DNA from: Gammaproteobacteria bacterium
GTDB lineage: Bacteria > Pseudomonadota > Gammaproteobacteria > J044
NCBI GenBank assembly: GCA_026995955.1
Contig: JALWNJ010000273.1
Location: 1-13,450 of the forward strand
Reading direction: 5' to 3'
DNA length: 13,450 nucleotides
The translations under genes and the position numbers were made by a program. The notes under the pieces were generated by a model. It was not told the origin of the DNA and ran no database searches. It worked only from the letters and a program-made list of their open reading frames with translations. Each line of letters begins with the position of its first letter. Within the stretch, counting starts at the first letter, position 1. Positions 6,429-13,279 of this stretch are shown one piece after another.

Positions 6429-8474
6429 TTAATAGACGAAGCCGGATTGTTGGTTCTGGCTTTGGCGGGCTTTCAGGTAATTCATTTTTCCGACCCATAC
6501 CGGAACGGGATCTGGAATGCCGATCAGATAGCCCTGGCCCAAGTCGATGCCCAGCTGCTCCATCCGGTCGTGCTCTTCCTGCGTTTCGATCATTTCGGCA
6601 ACGGTCTCCAGATGAAGCTCGCTTGCCATCTGGCGGGTAATGCGCAGGATGCGTTCGCTGGCAGGGTGGGAGGAAAGGGTTCGGGTGAGGGAGCCATCCA
6701 GCTTCAGATAACGCACGCCACCTTCAAGAGCCAATTCGATCACCGTGTGCAGCGATGAATAGCCCGTCCCAAAATCATCGATGGCGAAAGTCAGTCCATG
6801 TCTTCCATGCAGGTCGACGACGAGCTTTTGGGCATCGAGCAGGACTTGCTCCGTAAGCTCCAGTACGATCTCGAAACCGGAGAGAGGTCCGTCGAGCGCC
6901 TCGGACAGTTCGTCGAGAAAGTGTTCGTCCTGGAGTGAACTCGCCGAGACATTGATGAAAAGTCTGTCGGTCAGGGTGGACAGTTGCTTTCGCTGTTGGA
7001 CGATGCACCTCAGGATCAGGGAGTCGAATTCGACGATCAGGCCCATGTCTATGATGTCGTCGATGAACATGCCGGCACTGATGTATCCGTCCTCTTCCCG
7101 GAAGCGGCCCAGGACCTCGAAGGCATGGATCTCATCTCGGCTGTCCAGTTTGACCAGTGGCTGGACGAAGATGTCCGTGGCGTCCTCGGACAGTTTCTGG
7201 CGGAGGTTGATGCTGCGCCGGTAGCGCTTCTGAATCCAGGAAAACATGCGTTCCGTGGCCTGCTCACCGGTTTCGATTGTGCTGGTCTGTTTTCTGGACA
7301 TGCTGTCCAGATATTCGACCAGCACATGCATGTTTTCCAGGGTCAGCTCATTGACATTGCTGAGTTCAATCCCGTAATGGCGCAATGCCGGTGTTTCCTG
7401 TAATCCATGGTCTTCTTCTGCCAGGCGGTGTTCCAGTTCCCGGATGACGCCGTTCAGTTCCGACGGCGGGTGATCGAGGCCAAACAGGTAGAAGTCACCG
7501 GATATGCCTCGGGTGTACACCAGCCATTCCTGGTTCTTCTTGCAGATTTCTTGCAAGGCATGCTCTACCTGTTCCAGAGCGCGGTTGCCGGCGTCATTTC
7601 CGTACAGGGCATTGGTTTTCCCCAGTCTTCTCAGGTTGATGATGCAGAAAACCTTCTGCCCCGGCAGGTACAGGGCGGCTTGCATGAATCCGAAGAATCG
7701 GTTGACCCGGTTGGTTTCTGCCTCGAAGTACAGCGTGGCGACCAGATTGAGCAGTTGCGTAAACTTGCGTTGCAGCTCCTGGAAGGTCAGGTAGGCCTGT
7801 TCGTAGCGTCCGGACTGGAGCATGGCGTACAGCAGCCCGCCCTGTTGTATGAGCATGAGGTGCTCCTGCATGATCTGGTCGCAGACCTTGAGGTCAAGGC
7901 AGATGAGCAGGCTCTCCGGGTACCTCAGGGCGCGGGTAAAGTCGTTCTCTTTTGCGTCTTCCAGCGGATAGTCGGAAAGGTCTCCGGTAATGGCTTCCCT
8001 CAGTCGGTTCATCCATGTCAAGCCGGATTGGATCAGGGGCTTGTCACGGATTGTCGCTTGGGGAAGGGGGCAGGGTTGGCTGGCCTCCGAAATGAGGTAG
8101 TGGTGCGCGGTTGTGCTTTTGGCGTGTTCGAAGATTTGATCGATTCTGCGGTATTGAGCCAGGGGGTCCGGGGTGTTGCTGGCGACCAGTTCGATCAGGC
8201 GGGTCTTGAGATGATTGAAGCTCCCCATCAGGAGAACGAAGGGGATGCCCTCCGAATGGTACAGCTCGGCGAGTTCCAGTGCTGCTTCTTCGCTGCCCGT
8301 TTCCTGTTCGCCCAGGAAGTCCCCGAGGAATTCGTGGAAGCCCTGCAGGAGCCGTTCCTTGCTTGCGCCGTCGTTGGTGGTCGAGAACGCATCGTGTTCG
8401 TGCTGGAACTGGCGCAGGCTCTCGATGAGTTCTTTGATCTGGTCGGGTGTCAAGTACAGTGCCCCTTCGTTCAT
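6429..8474 (-). CDS. c-di-GMP phosphodiesterase, novel N-terminus plus degenerate GGDEF and intact EAL
   Basis: This 681-residue protein has no signal peptide or membrane segment, so it should be cytoplasmic. Residues 1-260 are mainly helical and I do not recognise the domain. Residues about 270-390 look like a GGDEF fold with a ruined active site: SGDFY (325-329) stands where GGDEF would be, so it may bind GTP or act only as a regulator. The C-terminal EAL domain (about 432-665) reads EVLGR (453-457) instead of EALxR but keeps the metal and catalytic residues expected of active enzymes. These are Asn508, Glu539, Asp566-Asp567 in DDFGTGYSSL, Lys591, Glu627 and Gln647. It probably hydrolyses c-di-GMP to pGpG. 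The gene is visibly less GC-rich than its neighbours (32 of 60 bases at 7021-7080, 42 of 60 at 3421-3480). The start lacks a strong Shine-Dalgarno. Confidence 0.88.
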   Translation of the reverse strand: MNEGALYLTPDQIKELIESLRQFQHEHDAFSTTNDGASKERLLQGFHEFLGDFLGEQETGSEEAALELAELYHSEGIPFVLLMGSFNHLKTRLIELVASNTPDPLAQYRRIDQIFEHAKSTTAHHYLISEASQPCPLPQATIRDKPLIQSGLTWMNRLREAITGDLSDYPLEDAKENDFTRALRYPESLLICLDLKVCDQIMQEHLMLIQQGGLLYAMLQSGRYEQAYLTFQELQRKFTQLLNLVATLYFEAETNRVNRFFGFMQAALYLPGQKVFCIINLRRLGKTNALYGNDAGNRALEQVEHALQEICKKNQEWLVYTRGISGDFYLFGLDHPPSELNGVIRELEHRLAEEDHGLQETPALRHYGIELSNVNELTLENMHVLVEYLDSMSRKQTSTIETGEQATERMFSWIQKRYRRSINLRQKLSEDATDIFVQPLVKLDSRDEIHAFEVLGRFREEDGYISAGMFIDDIIDMGLIVEFDSLILRCIVQQRKQLSTLTDRLFINVSASSLQDEHFLDELSEALDGPLSGFEIVLELTEQVLLDAQKLVVDLHGRHGLTFAIDDFGTGYSSLHTVIELALEGGVRYLKLDGSLTRTLSSHPASERILRITRQMASELHLETVAEMIETQEEHDRMEQLGIDLGQGYLIGIPDPVPVWVGKMNYLKARQSQNQQSGFVY

Positions 8475-8586
8475 GCCGGCGTTTCAGGTGTTGTTGTAGG
8501 CTCTGGAGGCTTCTGGGCAAAAAGTCGGATTTGGTGCGATTTGTTCCCTGGTGTTCAAGGCAACGCGTTTTTTGTGGAATTCCGAG

Positions 8587-8592
8587 TCTATA
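8587..8592 (-). promoter_or_regulatory. Candidate -10 box of the EAL gene
   Basis: TATAGA on the minus strand lies in the AT-richer gap between radA and the EAL gene, about 112 bases before the start. The upstream TTGCAA is only 14 bases away and would be a poor -35. The promoter may need an activator; the call is tentative. Confidence 0.3.
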
Positions 8593-8620
8593 GGAGTGGA
8601 TGGAAATTGCAATGTTTTCA

Positions 8621-8649
8621 GGCCGGCACGTCCTGTTCGGTAGCCGGCC
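8621..8649 (-). terminator. Hairpin after radA, possible terminator or leader structure
   Basis: A perfect 7-base inverted repeat (GGCCGGC and GCCGGCC) with a 15-base loop starts 23 bases after the radA stop on the minus strand. No T-run follows, so it is not a canonical intrinsic terminator. It separates the corB-radA unit from the EAL gene. Confidence 0.35.
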
Positions 8650-8672
8650 GTAATCCATGCCCGCCGTGTTGT

Positions 8673-10043
8673 CTATGGATGTTCGAGGATCTCTGCTACC
8701 CGTGTGAGCGGTGTCACCTGCATGCCCGGGACGGGTTTGCGCGGGGCATTGGCCTTCGGCACCAGGGCGCGGCGGAAGCCGTGCTTGGCAGCCTCGCGCA
8801 GGCGTTCCTCGCCGTTCGGCACCGGACGGATCTCGCCGGCCAGGCCGATCTCGCCGAAGGCCACCAGGTCGTGCGGCAGCGGCCGGTCGCGAAAGCTCGA
8901 CAGCATGGCCAGCAGCAGCGGCAGGTCGGCCGCGGTCTCGGTGACGCGCACGCCGCCAACGATGTTGGCGAACACGTCCTGGTCGTACATGGCGATGCCG
9001 GCATGGCGGTGCAGCACCGCCAGCAGCATGGCGAGGCGGTTCTGCTCCAGGCCGACGGTGATGCGGCGCGGGTTGGCGAGATGCGATTCCGCCACCAGGG
9101 CCTGCACCTCCACCAGCATCGGCCGCGTGCCCTCGCGGGTGACCATGATGACGCTGCCCGAGACCGGCTGTTCGTGGCGTGACAGGAAGATGGCGGAGGG
9201 ATTGCTCACCCCCTTCAGGCCGTCCTCGCCCATGGCGAACACGCCGATTTCGTTGACCGCGCCGAAGCGGTTCTTCACCGCCCGCAGCACGCGGTAGCGG
9301 CCACCCGGGTCGCCCTCGAAGTAGAGCACCGAATCGACCATGTGCTCCAGCACCCGCGGACCGGCCAGCTGGCCCTCCTTGGTGACATGGCCGACCAGGA
9401 ACAGCGCGGTGTTGGTCTGCTTGGCGTGGCGCACCAGCCGCGCGGCGCTCTCGCGCAACTGGCTCACCGAGCCCGGCGCCGACTGCAAAAGCTCGGTCCA
9501 GGCGGTCTGGATGGAATCGATGACCATCACCCCGGGACGCTCGGCGCGCGCCGTGTCGAGGATGCGCTCGACGCAGGTTTCGGCCAGCAGGTGCAGGCCG
9601 TCTGCGGCCAGACCGAGGCGCCGCGCGCGCAGGCTGACCTGCTGCAGCGACTCCTCGCCGGTGACATAGAGCGGTTTCAGGCCCTCCAGCCCGGCCAGGG
9701 TCTGCAGCAGCAGGGTGGACTTGCCGATGCCGGGATCGCCGCCGATCAGCACCACCGAGCCGTGCACCAGGCCACCGCCCAGCACCCGGTCCAGCTCGCC
9801 CTGGCCGGTGGCCGTTCGTGCCTCGGCCTCCACCCGCACCTCGCCCAGCGGCGTCACCCGCGCCACCTCGCCGGCGTAGCCGGCGAAACGGCCGCTGTCT
9901 GCGCGCTTGCCGCCCGGTGCCGGCGGCTCGGCGGCCACCTCCTCGAGCGTGTTCCAGGCACCGCAGTCGCCGCACTGGCCGCCCCATTTCGGGTGCAGGG
10001 CGCCGCACTGGTTGCACTGGTACTGGTTGCGGGCGCGTGCCAT
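8673..10043 (-). CDS. radA: DNA repair protein RadA (Sms)
   Basis: This 456-residue protein is close to the 460 of E. coli RadA, a RecA-related, DnaB-like helicase that drives branch migration during recombinational repair. The N-terminal zinc finger is C10-x2-C13-x10-C24-x2-C27. The Walker A motif is GGDPGIGKST (101-110), the Walker B strand is VMVIDSIQT (172-180), and the RadA signature KNRFG lies at 257-261. The C-terminal third is the Lon-protease-like domain (for example GEIGLAGEIRPVPNGEERLREA), which lacks protease activity in this family. The ATG at 10041-10043 overlaps the stop of the upstream CorB-like gene as TGATG, and MARARNQYQC is the typical start. GAGGA lies about 12 bases upstream. 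All key motifs are intact. Confidence 0.97.
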   Translation of the reverse strand: MARARNQYQCNQCGALHPKWGGQCGDCGAWNTLEEVAAEPPAPGGKRADSGRFAGYAGEVARVTPLGEVRVEAEARTATGQGELDRVLGGGLVHGSVVLIGGDPGIGKSTLLLQTLAGLEGLKPLYVTGEESLQQVSLRARRLGLAADGLHLLAETCVERILDTARAERPGVMVIDSIQTAWTELLQSAPGSVSQLRESAARLVRHAKQTNTALFLVGHVTKEGQLAGPRVLEHMVDSVLYFEGDPGGRYRVLRAVKNRFGAVNEIGVFAMGEDGLKGVSNPSAIFLSRHEQPVSGSVIMVTREGTRPMLVEVQALVAESHLANPRRITVGLEQNRLAMLLAVLHRHAGIAMYDQDVFANIVGGVRVTETAADLPLLLAMLSSFRDRPLPHDLVAFGEIGLAGEIRPVPNGEERLREAAKHGFRRALVPKANAPRKPVPGMQVTPLTRVAEILEHP

Positions 10044-11332
10044 CAGGGTTCGTGTTCCTCGTCCGCCTGCTTCTGCTCGAGGCGCGGATAGACCTTGACC
10101 CGGCGGATGGCGTTGTCCTTTACCTTTACCACCTCCATCGGGTGGCCGGCGATGAGCACGCTGGTGCCGGGGCTGGGGATCATCTCCAGGTGTTCCAGGA
10201 TCAGGCCGTTGAGGGTGCGCGGGCCGTCGGTGGGCAGGTCCCAGCCCAGCACGCGGTTGATCTCGCGGATGTGGGTGCTGCCGTCGACCAGCCAGCCGCC
10301 GTCCTCCTGCGGCGTGATGTGGCGCGAGTAGCCGGAGGGGTCGGTGGTGAACTCGCCGACGATCTCCTCCAGCAGGTCCTCCAGGGTCACCAGCCCGAGG
10401 ATCTCGCCGTATTCGTCCACCACCAGGCCGATGCGGTGGCGCTCGCGCTTGAAGTTGAGCAGCTGCTGGTTCAACGAGGTGCCCTCGGGGATGAAGTACA
10501 CCGGCCGCAGGCTCTCGTGGAAGGTCTCCTGCGTGAGCTTCTTGCGCAGCAGCAGCTTGAGGATGTTGCGCACATGGACGAAGCCCAGTACCTGGTCGAT
10601 GCTGCCCCGGTACACCGGCAGGCGCGTGTAGGAGGTGTTGGCGAGCTGGTCGATGATGTCGTCCCAGTCGTCTTCCAGGTCGATGCCCACGATCTCGTTG
10701 CGCGGCACCATGATGTCCTCCACCGTGATGCGCTCCAGGTCGAGGATGCCGAGCAGCATCTTCTGGTGCTCGCGCGGAATCAGGCTGTTGGCCTCGTTGA
10801 GCACCGTGCGCAGCTCCTCGCGGCTGAGCGTGGCATCGCCGCGCGCCTCCACCGGCACGCCCAGCAGGCGCAGCAGGCCGTTGGCCAGCAGGTTGACCAG
10901 CCACACCAGCGGATAGGCGATCTTCAGCAGCGGGGTGTAGATCCAGGCCGCCGGATAGGCGACCCGCTCGGCATGCAGCGCGGCCAGCGTCTTGGGGGCC
11001 ACCTCGGCGAAGATGAGCAGCAGCAGGGTGAGCACCGCGGTGGCAATGGCCAGCCCGGCGTCGCCGTACAGCCGCAGCGCGATCAGGGTGGCGAGCTGGG
11101 TGATGAGGATGTTGACGAAGTTGTTGCCGAGCAGGATCAGGCCGATCAGCCGGTCCGGCTGGTCGAGCAGGGCCTGTGCCCGCTGCGCGCCCCGGTGTCC
11201 CTGCTCGGCCATGTGGCGCAGCTTGTAGCGGTTGAGCGCCATCAGTGCCGTCTCCGAGCCGGAGAAGAAGGCTGACAGCAGGAACAGGCCGCCCAGCGCG
11301 GCGAAAAGGATGCCTATGGGAATGTCTTGCAA
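10043..11332 (-). CDS. corB: CorB/YfjD-type (CNNM/HlyC-CorC) membrane protein with CBS domains
   Basis: This 429-residue inner-membrane protein is linked to magnesium or other divalent-cation transport in this family. The DUF21 domain (about 5-160) has SGSETALMALNRYKLRHMAE (24-43), GNNFVNIL (69-76) and FAEVAPKTLA (108-117). A CBS pair follows (about 205-330) with IMVPRNEIVGID (207-218) and the hallmark VDEYGEILGLVTLEDLLEEIVGEF (305-328). A CorC_HlyC domain closes the protein (about 345-416). In E. coli the equivalent yfjD sits beside ypjD, as here. The start is a TTG at 11332: no in-frame ATG occurs upstream, and the next one inside (residue 31) would remove the first membrane helix. No clear Shine-Dalgarno precedes it. 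The stop overlaps radA, so the two are probably co-translated. Confidence 0.92.
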   Translation of the reverse strand: MQDIPIGILFAALGGLFLLSAFFSGSETALMALNRYKLRHMAEQGHRGAQRAQALLDQPDRLIGLILLGNNFVNILITQLATLIALRLYGDAGLAIATAVLTLLLLIFAEVAPKTLAALHAERVAYPAAWIYTPLLKIAYPLVWLVNLLANGLLRLLGVPVEARGDATLSREELRTVLNEANSLIPREHQKMLLGILDLERITVEDIMVPRNEIVGIDLEDDWDDIIDQLANTSYTRLPVYRGSIDQVLGFVHVRNILKLLLRKKLTQETFHESLRPVYFIPEGTSLNQQLLNFKRERHRIGLVVDEYGEILGLVTLEDLLEEIVGEFTTDPSGYSRHITPQEDGGWLVDGSTHIREINRVLGWDLPTDGPRTLNGLILEHLEMIPSPGTSVLIAGHPMEVVKVKDNAIRRVKVYPRLEQKQADEEHEP

Positions 11333-11367
11333 GCGGTCAGTACCGTTCGGGGATGTGGGAGGTTTCC

Positions 11368-11396
11368 ATTATGGGAAGCGCACGGGCGCCCTTCAA
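11368..11396 (-). promoter_or_regulatory. Sigma70-type promoter of the corB-radA unit
   Basis: On the minus strand TTGAAG (11391-11396) and CATAAT (11368-11373) are separated by exactly 17 bases. The -35 box overlaps the stop codon of the ypjD-like gene. Transcription would start near 11361, about 29 bases before the TTG. This gives corB-radA its own promoter even if read-through from ypjD also occurs. Confidence 0.6.
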
Positions 11397-12211
11397 GCCG
11401 CGCCGCGACCGAGGATCAGCTCCAGCACCAGCTTGCTGCCGAAGTAGGCCAGCATCAGTACCACGAAGGCCCCCAGCGTCCAGTTTACCGCCAGCCGGCC
11501 GCGCCAGCCGTAGCGCCAGTGGCCCAGCAGCAGCACGCCGTAGATGATCCAGGCAGTGATCGACAGCACGGTCTTGTGGGCCACATGCTGGGCAAACATG
11601 TCCTCGAGGTAGACGAAGCCGCTGGCCAGGGCGATGGTGAGCAGGAGGAAGCCGAGCAGGATGAAACGGAACAGCAGCCGCTCCATCTCCGCCAGCGGGG
11701 GCAGCACGCGCACCAGCCCCCCGGGGCGGTGATTGTGCAGGTGGCGGTTCTGGTAGGCCAGCAGCAGCGCCTGCAGGGTGGCCAGGGTGAGCACGCTGTA
11801 GGCCAGCAGCGAGATGAAGATGTGCAGGTCCAGCCGGGCGTTGGGATGGCCGGCGATGAAGCTGATCTCCGGCAGACTGCCGGCGAGCAGGGCGCTGATG
11901 CCGGCGAACGGCAGCAGGATCAGCCCCAGGCTGATGCTCATCTGCCCGAAGCAGGACACCAGCAGCAGCGCCGCCGCCATCCAGCCCACCGCCGACAGGG
12001 CGCGGAAAAAGCCCAGGTCCAGGCCCTGCGGGGTGACGATGGACTGCCACAGCGCCACCCCGTGCAGGGTCAGGGCCAGCAGCCACAGCCCCAGCAGCAG
12101 GCGCGAGTCCAGCGTGTTGTTCCCCTTCATGCGTCCGCGCAGCCGGACCGCCACCAGGATGGTGGTGGCCAGGTAGGCGAGCATGGCGAGAAAGGCGAGC
12201 AGTGGATTCAT
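11393..12211 (-). CDS. ypjD: Cytochrome c assembly (CcsA)-family inner-membrane protein, YpjD-like
   Basis: This 272-residue protein with about eight membrane segments is similar in length and placement to E. coli YpjD (263 residues). It shows the CcsA-family pattern without the tryptophan-rich WWD haem-handling motif of true CcsA/CcmC proteins. Histidines that could matter for haem contact are H50 (LTLHGVALW), H130 (LDLHIFISLLAY), H209 and H212 (QHVAHKTVLSITAW) and H231 (LLLGHWRYGWRGR). The ATG at 12211 gives a normal N-terminus; the frame is open further upstream, but that extension has no family character. The gene is followed by the CorB-like gene and faces away from the phosphodiesterase-ffh side, as in many Gammaproteobacteria. 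Its biochemical role is not settled. Confidence 0.9.
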   Translation of the reverse strand: MNPLLAFLAMLAYLATTILVAVRLRGRMKGNNTLDSRLLLGLWLLALTLHGVALWQSIVTPQGLDLGFFRALSAVGWMAAALLLVSCFGQMSISLGLILLPFAGISALLAGSLPEISFIAGHPNARLDLHIFISLLAYSVLTLATLQALLLAYQNRHLHNHRPGGLVRVLPPLAEMERLLFRFILLGFLLLTIALASGFVYLEDMFAQHVAHKTVLSITAWIIYGVLLLGHWRYGWRGRLAVNWTLGAFVVLMLAYFGSKLVLELILGRGAA

Positions 12212-12240
12212 GCCGTCGGTCCGCAGCGGGTTCGTGGCGT

Positions 12241-12269
12241 AGAATACCCGAACGCGGGCGGGCAGGGAA
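12241..12269 (-). promoter_or_regulatory. Candidate promoter of the ypjD-like gene
   Basis: On the minus strand TATTCT (12241-12246) lies 17 bases after TTCCCT (12264-12269), a weak -35. Transcription would start near 12234, about 23 bases before the ATG. The CRP-like site is centred about 77 bases upstream of that point. Confidence 0.35.
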
Positions 12270-12300
12270 CGGAGGCGCCGGCGCGGGCTGGTCCGCCCAA

Positions 12301-12322
12301 AAGTGTGAGCTGCATCACAGTT
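12301..12322. promoter_or_regulatory. CRP/Vfr-type cAMP-receptor-protein operator
   Basis: The 16-base core TGTGAGCTGCATCACA (12304-12319) is an exact TGTGA-N6-TCACA match, and the flanking AA and TT also agree with the 22-base CRP consensus. It lies between the divergent ypjD-like and phosphodiesterase-like genes. It is centred about 100 bases from the ypjD ATG and about 168 from the phosphodiesterase ATG. Which gene it controls cannot be settled by sequence alone. CATCAT at 12359-12364 would place a plus-strand start roughly 60 bases from the centre, near a class I position. Confidence 0.7.
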
Positions 12323-12399
12323 TTTCCGCCGTTCGTTCCCGCCAATCGCCGCGTTTGTCATCATTGCGCGCCAGGCCCCCTTTTGGCGGCGGGCGCCTG

Positions 12400-12408
12400 T
12401 GCTATGTT
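12400..12408 (+). promoter_or_regulatory. Extended -10 promoter candidate for the phosphodiesterase-like gene
   Basis: TGCTATGTT is an extended -10 element (TG, one base, then TATGTT). No good -35 sits at normal spacing, as is common for extended -10 promoters. Transcription would start near 12415 and give a leader of about 65 bases. Confidence 0.4.
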
Positions 12409-12422
12409 TGCAGGGAACGGGC

Positions 12423-12448
12423 CGGCCCGGTGCGCCTGCACCCGGCCG
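12423..12448 (+). repeat. Long GC-rich hairpin in the leader of the phosphodiesterase-like gene
   Basis: Bases 12423-12433 can pair with 12438-12448 around a GCCT tetraloop: 11 positions with one C-C mismatch. It ends 31 bases before the ATG at 12480. No T-run follows, so a leader RNA structure affecting stability or translation is more likely than a terminator. Confidence 0.45.
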
Positions 12449-12479
12449 AGGGAACGAATCCAAACCGGAACACACGAAC

Positions 12480-13247
12480 ATGCAGTTGCGCATCCTGGGT
12501 TGCAGCGGGGGCATCGGAGGAGATCGTCGCACCACCTCGCTGCTGGTCGACGACGACCTGCTGATCGACTGCGGCACCGGAGTCGGCGATCTCCAGCTCG
12601 ACGAGATGCGCCGTCTGCGCCATGTGTTCCTGACCCACACCCATCTCGACCACATCGCTGGTCTGCCCCTGCTGGTCGATACCCTGTTCAGTGATCTGAT
12701 CGAGCGGCCGCTGGTGATCCATGCCCAGTCTGACAGCATGGCCATCATCCAGCAGCACATCTTCAACTGGCAGATCTGGCCGGATTTCTTCGAGCTGCCG
12801 GCGCACAGCAAGCCGAGCGTGGTGTTCGAGGCCATGGAGCCGGGCCAGAGCATCGAGCTGGAGGGTCGCCGCATCGAGATGATCCCGGTGCACCACACCG
12901 TGCCGGCGGTGGGCTACCGGGTGCAGGGGGCAAGCGGCAGCTTTGCCTTCAGCGGCGACACCACGCGCAACGAGACCCTGTGGCAGGCGCTCAATGCCCA
13001 CGACGGCCTGGACCTGCTGGTGGTGGAATGCGGCTTCTCCGACGAGGAGCGCGAGATCGCCGAGCTGTCGCGCCACTACTGCCCCAGCATGCTGGCAGCC
13101 GACCTCGAACGGCTGCGTCACGATCCCGAGATCCTCGTCACCCACCTCAAGCCGGGCGACGAGGAACGCATCTTCGCCGAGCTGCAGGCGGCCGTCCCGG
13201 GCCGGCGCCTGCGCCGTCTCAACAGCGGCGACCGCTTCCGGTTATAA
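12480..13247 (+). CDS. Metallo-beta-lactamase-fold hydrolase, class II cyclic-nucleotide phosphodiesterase-like
   Basis: This 255-residue cytoplasmic metallo-hydrolase starts MQLRILGCSGGIGGDRRTTS. The metal-binding motif is THTHLDH (52-58), with H138/H139 in PVHHTVP, D160 in FSGDTT and H222 in LVTHLKPGD completing a two-metal site. The GCSGGIGGDRRTTSLLVDDDLLID opening and the HIFNWQIWPDF segment (93-103) resemble proteobacterial proteins annotated as 3',5'-cyclic-nucleotide phosphodiesterases (class II). cAMP hydrolysis is therefore likely but not certain, since the fold also hosts RNases and other esterases. The start at 12480 matches the family, and GGAA lies 9 bases upstream. A CRP-type operator upstream fits a role in cAMP metabolism. 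The stop codon lies inside the ffh promoter. Confidence 0.85.
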   Translation: MQLRILGCSGGIGGDRRTTSLLVDDDLLIDCGTGVGDLQLDEMRRLRHVFLTHTHLDHIAGLPLLVDTLFSDLIERPLVIHAQSDSMAIIQQHIFNWQIWPDFFELPAHSKPSVVFEAMEPGQSIELEGRRIEMIPVHHTVPAVGYRVQGASGSFAFSGDTTRNETLWQALNAHDGLDLLVVECGFSDEEREIAELSRHYCPSMLAADLERLRHDPEILVTHLKPGDEERIFAELQAAVPGRRLRRLNSGDRFRL

Positions 13248-13248
13248 T
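13219..13248 (+). promoter_or_regulatory. Strong promoter of ffh overlapping the upstream gene's end
   Basis: TCAACA (13219-13224), an 18-base spacer and a perfect TATAAT (13243-13248) form a strong sigma70-type promoter. The -10 box includes the TAA stop of the phosphodiesterase-like gene (13245-13247). Transcription would start near 13255, leaving a leader of about 25 bases. Confidence 0.65.
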
Positions 13249-13279
13249 CGGGTCTCCCTTCCCAGCCCGAGCCGCTTCC

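Noticed and set aside
7407..9182. Plus-strand open frame of about 590 codons opposite the EAL gene and radA
   Set aside because: It spans two unrelated minus-strand genes and an intergenic gap, and the translation shows no recognisable domain.
12399..12479. 27-codon N-terminal extension of the phosphodiesterase-like protein
   Set aside because: It would overlap the -10 element and hairpin, is Gly/Pro-rich without conserved character, and the family begins at MQLRILG with GGAA suitably placed upstream.
12480..13247. Beta-lactamase or RNase Z identity for the metallo-hydrolase
   Set aside because: There is no signal peptide as in secreted lactamases, and the opening and HIFNWQIWPDF segments fit the cyclic-nucleotide phosphodiesterase type better than RNase Z.
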